Positions 52,600-62,735 of a DNA stretch of 64,000 bases are shown here, one piece after another (position 1 is the first letter of the stretch; each line of letters starts with the position of its first letter). Origin of the DNA: Rotaria socialis (Eukaryota; Rotifera; Eurotatoria; Philodinida; Philodinidae); the NCBI GenBank assembly GCA_905331475.1, contig CAJNYU010002057.1, forward strand, positions 62,001 to 126,000, in the 5' to 3' direction. A program made the position numbers and the translations under genes. Under the pieces are notes generated by a model that did not search any database, was not told the DNA's origin, and saw only the letters and a program-made list of their open reading frames with translations.

Positions 52600-53930
52600 T
52601 TATATATGTATTTTCATTCTTTCTTTTCGTTTTTTATTCCTTGGATAAATAAAACTGTTTGGAACAGTGTGTGTGTATAAATAGACAAAGAAAACAGTTA
52701 TTTGCATCAAATTGAATATAAGCTTTTGTTAAGTAGTTTTGATGGTTGCATATCTTGAGGGGGTTATTCTATTTCTTCGTTGTATCTACACGAACATTTG
52801 CGAAAATGTTGTCCTAGACTTTTACATCGTTAGAATTGCGCTTGATTGAAGAATCATTCTCATTTGAGAAATCATCATTCTATTGAATACGCTAAATTAT
52901 ATGATGATGCATTGAGTTGATTGGTTGATGTTATTTTTAGAGATGGGCGGACAAGAGATAAAATTAGTAACTATAATCTCCTTAAGCGATATATTGTTTT
53001 TGTACTGTACGGTTTTGCCAATAGCTACTGTACCAAGCTGAAATATAATAAAGTATATGTTTAGATGAAAATATTAATCTCATCGAAATAATAATTATAT
53101 TCATTTTCTTGATAGCGATTTATACTTTTATTTTTCTAATAGTTTCTTGAGCAAAAATTAAATTGTAACACTTCTATTTTCAAAGCTGTTTAGAAAGTAA
53201 AAGCGTGGACGATGAGTCATTTTTCTGTTTTTGCTTCAAATATGAATAAAATCAATATTTACCTTTTACAAAAAAATTTTCGTATGTATTAAAATGCATT
53301 GTACATCACTCTTCCTGTTAGGCATTTGTTAGAAGTCATGAGTTAAGATCAAAATGATAGAGATTACCAACATGGATGAGTACAGTATAATAAGCACATA
53401 AGAGACAATGAGAACGAGAGTGACGTCTGATCACTTTGATATAGAACAAGTACAGTAAAGGAATTTGAGCAGCTTACGAATTTTATTAACATATTCTCAT
53501 TGAAAAGATCAAATGATTTGCATAATTATGAATCATAAATTTACAATCTTAATATTCACTGATATTTCGTCCCTCAAGTATCTTGTCTACAGATTCGTAC
53601 TTATATTTATATGTCTTTTTTTATTTTGTCTCAGAACGATTTAAAATTATTTGTTGCAACTTTATTATTCATCAGAATTTTGTTTATTTCTCATTACAAA
53701 CTTGTTGCTTCATGTATTCTTTTTCACGTAGCAATCAAAGGAAAAGAAAAAACATTTGATGTTGATTTTAGTTTTTTTTTGGTTTGCTTCAGAGCAAAGT
53801 TTGAAAATATATTTTATTAAATACCTTCATATTCTCATACGGATATTTTGATTATGCTTATTTCGGTAAGAACATTGAATATGATATTTAATTCCTTTTT
53901 CTTTCGTTTAGATTTAATTCTTACAAAAAT
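52600..53930. other. Intergenic, no gene recognised
   Basis: A 1.3-kb gap between two plus-strand genes. An AATAAA at about 52647 is a plausible polyadenylation signal for the neuroligin-like gene. The 69-codon frame at 53611-53820 lacks any motif. Confidence 0.4.
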
Positions 53931-54406
53931 ATGAATTATAACGATGAAAAACCGCCACCATTGTACAGTAAGCTTCAACGTAGCAAAAATGAAGAAATAA
54001 AATGTTTATCATTTTTTCTATAGCGGACGTAGTAGAAAATCCCAATTATTATCTTTCTAATAGTCGAGCAGCAGCGTATGTAGTGCCAATATCACGAGAA
54101 GCTGGAAATGTCAAATATACAGCACCGAATACAACAAATTCGAATACTAATGAAATACGATTTCAACCGTCACTTGCGTTAGGTCAAACGTCAGTTGAAT
54201 GCACGTGTACGAATTGTCATTCGTTAGTTAAAACTCGTGTTAAACATACGTCTGGATTATTGGTTTGGTTTTTAGTCTGCATTTTATTTTTACTTGGCTG
54301 TGTATGTGGTTGTTGTTTGATACCATTCTGTATGCCTGGCATAAAAAATGTTCAACACTATTGTCCGAGGTGTAAAGTATTACTCGGTGAATATCGACGT
54401 TTCTAG
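53931..54406 (+). CDS. LITAF-domain (LPS-induced TNF factor / CDIP1-like) protein
   Basis: Exons 53931-53967 and 54024-54406 give 139 aa. The N-terminus has MNYNDEKPPPLY, a PPxY-type motif that in LITAF recruits WW-domain ubiquitin ligases. The C-terminal 70 residues form a complete LITAF domain: ECTCTNCHSLVKTRVKHTSG, a hydrophobic membrane-inserted stretch (LLVWFLVCILFLLGCVCGCC), then HYCPRCKVLLGEY. The two Cys-x-x-Cys halves bind one zinc and the hydrophobic stretch anchors it monotopically to late endosomes or lysosomes, where the family takes part in protein sorting. Length is typical. An in-frame Met at 54002 lies in the intron and would lose the PPxY motif, so the upstream start with splicing is preferred. 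Confidence 0.9.
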
Positions 54407-54425
54407 TTTTTTACATATTGATATT

Positions 54426-54458
54426 GAATAAATAAATAAATAAATAAATAAATAAATA
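54426..54458. repeat. (AAAT)n microsatellite containing overlapping AATAAA signals
   Basis: About eight AAAT units begin 20 bp after the LITAF-gene stop codon. Each repeat restores AATAAA on the plus strand, so it is probably also the polyadenylation region of that gene. Confidence 0.7.
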
Positions 54459-54473
54459 TATGTATGAACAATT

Positions 54474-54812
54474 TCAATATTGGGTAGCGTTGATTAACAG
54501 TTGACTGTCTTGTTTAACCGGATGAAATATTTGTGCGCCTTTAGCAAGTGAGTCCTATAACATCAATAGACATATTTGAATGATCGTAAATAAGCATTGT
54601 TAAATTAAACATATGACCAACAGTTGGAATAAAAATTCTTGATAATAATAATTAGGATCAATTTGAGTTGCATTTTTTCGATCTTTCTCAATCAATAATT
54701 GCCTTGTGTAATATTGATGAGCATCTATGAATCGACGCGATATGCATGAAAGCATATTTAATGAACCCGACCATTTGTTTTCAGGTAATATATTGATGAA
54801 TGTTGTCGGCCA
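54474..54812 (-). CDS. Unrecognised gene, two 3' exons only
   Basis: Two open stretches join in phase across a 63-bp GT-AG intron: 54812-54618 (65 codons) and 54554-54474 (27 codons with stop). They read like real protein (RRFIDAHQYYTRQLLIEKD; QIDPNYYYQEFLFQLLDSLA; FHPVKQDSQLLI), but I recognise no family. The upstream acceptor (ATATAG) implies further 5' exons, yet none can be assigned in 54813-55690, where the sequence turns repetitive and a hAT-type element follows. It may be a truncated gene remnant or the tail of a gene whose 5' part I could not follow. Confidence 0.4.
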
Positions 54813-55689
54813 CTATATCCATCTTAATAGATATACAACAATAATAGGTAAAAAAAAACAGCGATTTTTTAAATTTTTCGTGTAACATTTTTGATGAATT
54901 TTCTGCATTTCGAGATAGATCACAGAATTCAATTATGATGATGGTAAAAGGACGATGAGCTTTATATTAGACTTATGCATATAATTGAGTGAAAAGGAAG
55001 CTGATGTTGTTGATGTTGAAGTTGTCTAAGTTAAGAAACAATATAAACACTTTAATGCATTCATCCCTTATTCCATCCGAAGCTGCACACTACTAGCGAG
55101 TCGCTAGGAGTCAGAGTCCATTATAAATTAATTGTTAAAAACTCTTTATCGGATAGTTGCAAGAGCGTGTAAGATGAACTACTTACATGGCAAAAAAGGA
55201 CAGAAGTATGCCGTGTCTTTGGAACGATTACCAGATTCAATTAGAAAATTTGATTACAAGTTTAAGAGTATGTTTTGTTCCAGATCTATTTTTGATTAAT
55301 AAACTAGGTATTTGTCCAGAATGCCAGCTTAACTTTACTTTCAAGTTGAAAAAAGCATGATTAAAATTTGCATTCCAAAGAGTTAAAGTTCAAATAGATT
55401 CTTTCATTGAAAGAAATTTTCTGTTCAGAACTATTTGTGTTTCATCAAAAAATAATTTTAACAAAAAAAAGATTTTCAGAAAATATTTTTTAAATTTTGA
55501 TTTTTTAAAAAGTTAAACTTAAAGATATGCTTGTTTCAGCTTTAAATTAAAAGATTAAAGTTGAGGTACGCTAAACCTCCTCCCACAATAGAAACCCGTC
55601 CTAAGAAACTACTCTGTTTCCTATAAGAACACCATTTTTCAAACTTCTGGTAGTTTTTGCGTGATACAATTTGGTTGATCTACTAATAT
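54813..55689. other. Unassigned region upstream of the gene fragment
   Basis: No clear exon. An open stretch on the minus strand at about 54830-54960 and a TTAG acceptor-like site near 55030 could belong to the fragment at 54474-54812, but phase cannot be tied together. The rest shows repeated TTTTAAA-type words. Confidence 0.3.
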
Positions 55690-55697
55690 GGTAGGGG

Positions 55698-56175
55698 CAG
55701 TGGCGGAGCCAGGATTTTGGGCTAGCAGGGGGGGGGGNCCCCCCCCCCCCCCCCCCCCCCGAGCCTCCGAAAAAAAAATTTCGTGAATTGTTTGAGAATT
55801 TGAAAGTCATTTTGGATTTTTTTTGGGAATTTTGACAATTTTTCTGGGGTTTTTCGAATTTTGAACGCTTTTTTTAGATTTTTGGAGAGTTTTGAAATTT
55901 TTTTGAAGATTTTTGTTTTTTTTGAAGGCTTTTCTGAAAATTTTCAAGATTTTCTGGATTTTTTGGGAGATCTTGAAAATTTTCCTTGATTCTTGCGGGA
56001 GTTTTTCAGTTTCATAGCGGGCAACGCCAGCTAAAACATGAAATTACAAACATTACTACATATTTATATAAAAAAATTCATTTTCTAAAATCTCGCTAGG
56101 GGGCTCAACACTGTCTATTGGGGGGGGGGGGGGGGGGGGGTGGGGCCCCCCGACCCCCCCCCCGGGGGGGCCCCN

Positions 56176-56220
<45 letters not shown>

Positions 56221-56260
56221 CGCGAGCCCCCCCTTCCCAGCCCTCCTGGGTCCGCCACTG
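55698..56260. mobile_element. Non-autonomous hAT-type element with G/C homopolymers
   Basis: The left end reads CAGTGGCGGAGCCAGGATTT and the right end, read inward, CAGTGGCGGACCCAGGAGGG; both are flanked by the 8-bp direct repeat GGTAGGGG (55690-55697 and 56261-56268). The CAGTGGCGGA terminus with 8-bp duplication is a typical hAT signature. The interior has no transposase. It consists of a degenerate TTTTNGAATTTTGA pattern and long runs of G or C around 55730-55760 and 56120-56218, with N calls at 55738 and 56175. The homopolymer lengths are probably unreliable. It is the second hAT-type insertion in the window and unlike the first in sequence. Confidence 0.85.
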
Positions 56261-56268
56261 GGTAGGGG

Positions 56269-58040
56269 GCTTACTTCAATTTGAATAATTCTATCAGAGT
56301 AGTTTCAAAGTTTTAGTGTCACCACTAGTATGAATTCAAACGCTTTTGATGTACGGGATCCGGGTCCGTAGTCCAAAAATTCTTGGCCCCGATGGGTTCT
56401 ACTTTGAGTATAACAGATTAATAAAAAAGTTGATTGTTTTTTTTCTTTATATAATACTTTTTTCATTTGTTATCAAAAGATGAACAGCGCTTTACTGACT
56501 TTCAATGCTTGAAATAAAGAATGTGCTGTATGAGAATAAAAAAAGATAATGTATGCTTGTATCCGAATCAAGACTAATAAATACTTTACCTATTAGTACA
56601 GATGATACAAACAGAGAAAAAATAGAAGTATTGAATTTTTATAATGGATTTCAAATAAATAGGAAATCATTTTACAAGATTTCATGGGATTCCACTTGAA
56701 TCAGCTTGAATTCACCTGAATCCAGATGAATCCAGGTGAAGCCACGTGAATCCACTTGAATCCAAGGGACTAGATTCTGCTGTTCCCCCTTGGAGATATG
56801 ACTCAAATGCTGAAAGCCCCAAAAGTCCAAAAAGTGACCCTTTCAAAAATTCACTTTTTTGTTAACCAAAATATATCCCAATACTAAAGCAACATTCGTT
56901 TTCTATGAAACTTTTAGGAAAGAGATATTTCCATGTAGGCTTTAGTTTCTGATGGACAAACATGATATTGTAATTGTCATTCATCCGATTATTTGCTGAA
57001 CGATATGCAGTCATATTTTCATCGTACAAGAGCGGTATGACATTGGCTTGAAAGTTACATAGATAGATAGAGAGTGTGGGCGCGAGTCTGGGCGTATTCG
57101 GCTATAAGGTTAAATGAAGTGAAAACAACACCCATACCCACACCATCCATCAGCCTGCTGAGATGGAAACTCCTAAGCCGCATTGCACGACAGGATGTTA
57201 TACCAAACTCCATTCTACCTTGTATTTTCTACAACTATAGCTGTTAAGAAACAGAGGATTTGCATCAATCTATATCTTAAGGTCGACACGCCTCAATAAT
57301 AGTTAGAGTAGTGTAGATCGAACTGGTTTCTATGAGAACACTTTGTATGCTAGCTATTATTTCTCGCTTAAAATTGAAAACAAATAAGTTGCTAAAATTT
57401 TGCGAGATCTTTGTTTCTTTTATTTATTTTCAACTTGAGTACAATTCAATGGATCATATCAATTCTCAAAGCTGTACTATTTTGTCATCCCGAAAAGAAT
57501 GTTTTGTTTCTATCTATCTCTGAAAATTTTTTTATGTGTCAACGAAATTCAACCGAACGAAATCCAATAGATTTATTCCTGTTTGCTATAGTCAGTTTCA
57601 ACGATGAGAAAAGCATTCCAAAGCATGATTTTTTTCTACGGTGTGGATGTGACTATGGCTTCAGAGTAGAACCACACCTACACTCACACCCTCATAATAA
57701 TTAAGTTTCACGCCAAAGAAGGACTTCGAGCTGATTTTGATTCTTGTCAACAACAACAGCATAAAAGAAGAAACAAGAAAAAGAAAGATGAAGTACAGGT
57801 TTGCGAGAAAATGACGCAGAGAAAGAGAAAGAGGAAAAATTGTGATCGTGATGTCGCTGCTTCTCTTTGGTATGCTTATTTTTTCCAACCTCTCTCATTT
57901 TTTTTTATGAAGTTTATGATAGGAGCAGAACGGAAGTAATATAGTTGCATGTGTATCCAAACAGTGTGAGAGAAAACACCAACAAGAAAAGAAATAACTA
58001 TTTCATATTAAATACTGTGTCATTTATTCGTACACTGAAA
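56269..58040. other. Intergenic, no gene recognised
   Basis: A 1.8-kb stretch upstream of the ART-TPR gene. Besides a 10-bp tandem repeat it has two short C-rich tracts near 57130 and 57670 built of CACCC/CACACC words. Open frames at 57332-57704 have no motif. The region 57945-58040 is open in frame with the ART-TPR start and could be an N-terminal extension. Confidence 0.35.
56695..56764. repeat. 10-bp tandem repeat, 7 copies
   Basis: Seven consecutive 10-bp units of the form NNTGAATCCA (CTTGAATCAG, CTTGAATTCA, CCTGAATCCA, GATGAATCCA and so on), with the first two bases varying most. It is non-coding as far as I can see. Confidence 0.8.
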
Positions 58041-61000
58041 ATGGCTGATAGCCAATTGAATTTCGTCGATTTTGATGCGCAAGTATCAACAAAAGATCTG
58101 AGTTGCGACTCAGCTTCATTCCTCTGGCTTGCTCTACTCAAAGATGTACTCATTGAACTTCCTCATTATGAACACCATATAACCAATGAACATAACGAGG
58201 CATCAGCGAAACAAGAAATGGTTAATCAACTACGTCTGTTTCATGCCAATAACTCAGTACAGTTAAAAAAAAGTCGACGAATTTGAAGAATTCTATGATT
58301 GTAAAGAAATGGCTGTTTATCTATATTCAAAAGATGCCTGCATTCATCAGCCGATCAATATTGCTTTACGAACAAAGGATGTTGATGCATTAGTCAGTTA
58401 TCGCTACTTTATTTCTCATCTCTGCTCGGATTTGACTGATAGGTAAATATACACAAGAATGTCTTTTTCGAAAGTAAATGTAGATTTACAAAATATGAGT
58501 AAAAGCACCTATCAAGTGAAACAGTGTTGGAAATAGATATCACAGGTGTAAGTTGAAAAGAAAAGAGAAATAAGTCAATAAGTAACTGATTATAAAGTAG
58601 TGCTTGCTGTCCGATGTCGAGCAAAGTTATATTTGGATTCAATACTAGAACTTGATTCACGTAGAAGAAGATTAAGTGATTTTATCACCTATGGATTACC
58701 TTGGCATCAGTCACTCTCTACCGAGGGCATTCATTACAACGCATATCTGTGTGTTCAATGGGCAGAATAAACGAAAAATAATATCCTTAGGCACCTATCA
58801 CCTCTGTATTACGAACACGCTGGGCCTAAAGCCATTTCATTGAGCTCATAACGTTTCTGGTTCATGGGGCTAGCTGTGTTCGCACATCGAGACTGTTCTG
58901 TCCCAAAAACATCTCATCTGAGTTAAATATAAACTAGCCAGTACATGTGAGTTCCATGTTGGTAAACACACTGTTGGTCATTTCTTGTGCAAATTAATCA
59001 CACTGATCATCTCCGAAAATGTTCGCTCGCTATTTTCAACTTCAAGAATTTATCTTTACTTTTTCAAGCGCTGATTGTAGTTAAATAAACTTAGTTTCTT
59101 GGGTCCAAAGTTCGCCACATAATACCTAGATTTTATGAACTGACATGCTGGTCACTGGTCAATTCTTCTGACAGCTCTATATCGACTCTACATTGCGTTG
59201 CAACTCGGAACATTTTCTTAAAATGTTGTGGGCTTATGGAAACTTATTTATAAACTTGCCAAATCAGTCGTTAGAAGCCAGCTCGAGTTTACTGGGACCG
59301 GACTGGAAACTAGGGCTTGCTACTAACTACGTAAAAGTTTTCAATGCAAAAGTCAGATTTTCATTATCCCAAATGAGCTTCTTACCAAATTTGAACTGAT
59401 ATATACATGCCAGACAATGACAGAGATATGGCTTTCACAACATCACGATAGCGTTGAACTCCTGTGGATATCAACTGATTAAGAACCGGAAGGTACTTAA
59501 GATAAAGATCCACTGAGCTTCATATGTATCCAAACGATCAGCCCAAAGTCATAAAAAATGAAGCTAATTCAGAGGTGTGGATCGGTTAATTTTGTCCAGA
59601 ACAGTATCAGAACCATATGATGATGCACTGAGAAAGAATCATGATCATTTATTCATCTAGAGAATCTGATGAATATCGACGATTACATTTCAAATTATAG
59701 AACGTCAGTGGAAAGGGCTACATTTTTGCTAATATCGACGTTAAGCAGCATTGCTTTCATAATCAAGTACTTTTCAACATATTTCAATATACGAAGAAGA
59801 TATATGCTTTTCATATCGAGAATTACACAATTTTATTTTTCGCCTACAAATTTTCTTGATATAAACGATAAAAATATTGAAAAAGAAATATTTTACGAGC
59901 AGCCGTGTTAGATAAACAGAATTCCTTACTGAACAATTTAGTCTAATGATGAGAGGAAAGAAATCACAAGTCTCAGAATTTGATAGTCCTATGATTTTCG
60001 GTATTTGTTTAAACTTTGTTAACAATGTTGAATACTTGTTCAAATAATGTCTAATCGAACTGCTGAAAAAGCATTGAATGAATCAGCATAGTCTCAATAA
60101 CCTGACAATGAAAAGCTTGAATGAAAACATACACGTCTGTCGTATTTAGGTGCACCAAGTACCATCAAGACCATCCACACTCATCTGCATTTCATGTTTA
60201 CCGTGGTCAAATACTATCTGCAAAGGAAATCGATCGACTGCGAACTAATATTAATAATCTCATCGCAATGAATGGTTTTTGTGCAACGAGTCGCGACAAA
60301 ACAATGGCTGTTAAATTTGCTCGAAATGTTCTATTTGACATTAAAGTTGATCTTGAGAAACATCCAGCGCTGATCTTTGCAGATATTGCTCACCACAGTC
60401 AATTCGAGGAAGAAAAAGAAGTGCTATTTGACCTTTCAACAGTATTTCGTATTGAGAAGGTGAGCAAGAGCACCAAAGAATGAAACACAGAACTGTGAAC
60501 TACAGTATCATCGCGGTCGAATATTGCATTTGTCTAGTTGAATGTTATCTAGTTTTGTGGAACGCGATAGTCCATCAATGTTGAAGAATATAGCGAGTAA
60601 ATGGGATCTATCTCAACGCCCCACAGAAGAATCGTGACAGACATTTCAGCATGCTGTTTTTATAAATCAGTCACGACCTGTAATACATACAGTACATTTT
60701 CTCAGCAATATTACAACGACTCAATCATGTTTTACATTTGAATCATACAGAGATTATGTTTTAAATTCTTTCACTAACGAAAAATACTCGATATTGGTTT
60801 TGTCTATTTCAGGTTGTCGACGAAAATGACTCATTGACGTGCATTTACTTATCAGCCAGCAGCGAAGGTCGCGAACTTGTCGATATATACTTGACATTAC
60901 AACGTGCTGAGATGCCTGAATTCAATTTGGTCATGATGTTCGGCCGCCTTCTCTGCTTTATGGGAGATTACGCCAAAGCCCATAAGTATTTTACATATTT

Positions 61001-61946
61001 TCTTGAGAATAGTGGGGAAGATAAGCCAAGTTTACATCACAATCTTGCTTTTGTTCATGACAAACAGCAGAACTTTGACGAAGCTCTTCAACATTACGAA
61101 GAAGCATGTTCTCTGTTGCAACAAGCCGATCCACCAAGAGTCCAGGAGTTGGCTGTAACACTCAACAATATGGCAGCTGTCTTTTCACAGGTAAGATATA
61201 GAATGATGTGAAACGAGTCTACTAGTGATCAAGACAAAGTTGATGAACATGATCAATGATACCATTTTGTTTTATAGCGTGGTGAACACGAACAAGCTTT
61301 ACACTATTTAGTCGATTCATTGGCAATCCTAAAGGAATTTCATACTGCCGATCATATTGGCATTGCTGGTGCCTACAATAATTTGGGTAATGTTTATCGT
61401 GATCTTGGTGAATTCGAAACATCTTTAGAGAATCATCGACTGGCTCATGAGATGTATAAACGAGTTGGTCTGCCGGCCATTCATCCAGATATGGCTGATT
61501 GTATTCAAAACCTGGCCATGGCTCATCATAACCTGGGTGAATTCGACGTAGCACGAACGCTGTACGAGGAAGCATTAGCAATACGACGACAATGTCAGTT
61601 GGGAACTCACCCAGACATTGCTTCGAATCTCAACGATATCGGATATCTTTTATGTGATGCAGGACAAACCGATGAAGGTTTCACATATTTCGAAAAAGCA
61701 TACGAATTACGCACAGCCAATCAAGGTACTAGTCGAGTCGATCTTGCCGATAGTTTCAATAATATGGGCGTTGTCAATCGTCATCGAGACAATCTAGCCA
61801 GTGCTATTGAGTTTTACATACGAGCTTTGACTATCTATGAGGCGGCATTGCCGCCCGATCACGAGATTATTGCAAACACGCGAAACAATCTTGAACTGGC
61901 AAAAGGTTTAGAATTATCAATGAAGTCGAATAACCAACCGCAGTAA
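58041..61946 (+). CDS. ADP-ribosyltransferase / TPR fusion protein, with a frameshift in exon 1
   Basis: Exons: 58041-58442, 60150-60459, 60813-61190 and 61278-61946. After a 75-residue N-terminal region, an arginine-specific mono-ADP-ribosyltransferase (ART, R-S-E class) spans the end of exon 1 and exon 2. HVYRGQILS supplies the Arg, NGFCATSRDKT the Ser-Thr-Ser-like strand, and EEEKEVLFDL the ExE catalytic pair. Exons 3-4 encode about seven tetratricopeptide repeats, several of kinesin-light-chain type (GAYNNLGNVYRDLGEFETSL; SFNNMGVVNRH). This ART-TPR combination is greatly expanded in bdelloid rotifers; substrates are unknown. Oddities: an eight-A run at about 58264-58271 throws exon 1 out of frame, and coding similarity resumes in another frame at GTCGAC. 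It is either a real lesion (pseudogene) or a homopolymer sequencing error. Intron 1 is 1.7 kb against 85-350 bp for the others. The proposed start is the Met of MADSQLNFVDF. Confidence 0.75.
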
Positions 61947-62335
61947 TATATGAATGCGATCAATTAATGCTCGAAAATAATTTATAGGTCCTTCGTGCGT
62001 TTTACTTCACCATAATGAACATGTTTTCAATAACAATTTTATTTCGACTTTGAAATCTATATTCAGCTGGGGCGTGATGTATCTACTTTTAGACGCTGTC
62101 ATCGAACTACAATGCAGCTCAATTGAATTTCGAGTTTCCTCCTTTTATTTTTTCTTTTTCTTTAATAGACAAAAACTGATTCTGATTTGTCGTTGAAAAT
62201 AAAGAAACGATTGCCTTTCGGCGGGTATTCGTTCACTTGATCTTTCTATATACGAATAGTATTTAGATCGTATACGACGACATACGGTCGTAATTCTAGG
62301 GTCATGTATACGACTGCATTTTTTCGATCTGGGAG
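61947..62335. other. Flank between the ART-TPR gene and its partial copy
   Basis: No gene. Short palindromic words GTATACGAC / GTCGTATAC-like lie near 62268-62315. The last bases (TTTTTCGATCTGGGAG) precede the exon-4-like copy and end in AG, so they may be remnant intron. Confidence 0.35.
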
Positions 62336-62467
62336 CGTAGCGAACATGTACAAGCTTTGCACCATTTGCTTGATTCACTGGCGATCCTAAAGGAATTTCA
62401 TCCTGTTAATCATACTGGCATCGCTGGTGCCTACAATGATTTGGGTAATGTTTCTCGTGATCTTGGT
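62336..62467 (+). pseudogene. Truncated duplicate of ART-TPR exon 4 (first TPR)
   Basis: These 132 bp match 61278-61409, the first 132 bp of exon 4 of the upstream gene, at roughly 85 percent by eye (for example the shared words GATCCTAAAGGAATTTCAT and GGTGCCTACAAT). Similarity begins exactly at the exon start and stops abruptly after GATCTTGG. The frame is still open across the copy but ends soon after in unrelated sequence, so it is a dead fragment. Confidence 0.8.
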
Positions 62468-62735
62468 TGTGGGTGTTCATGTGCGTATAGACGAAAATGA
62501 TACCTAGAACCATATCCACACCCATCAACGATAATGGGTCTATCCATATTCAGGTCGAATAGAGAAAAAATTTCAACTCTGAGGCATTAAACTTATTATA
62601 CATTCGACACTCTTTTACCGGTATGTTAAGATATTTTGAATCTTGGACAGAAACCAAAATGAGCAAAACGGATGACCAGTTAAACAAACTGTCTAGCATT
62701 CATGGAAATGAATGCCTATGATTATTTTTTAGATA

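Noticed and set aside
53611..53820. 69-codon frame upstream of the LITAF-domain gene
   Set aside because: Phe/Ile/Leu-rich from poly-T sequence, with no family motif.
55740..56218. G/C homopolymers as a genuine G-quadruplex regulatory site
   Set aside because: The Ns and extreme run lengths make an assembly artefact at least as likely, so no regulatory claim is made.
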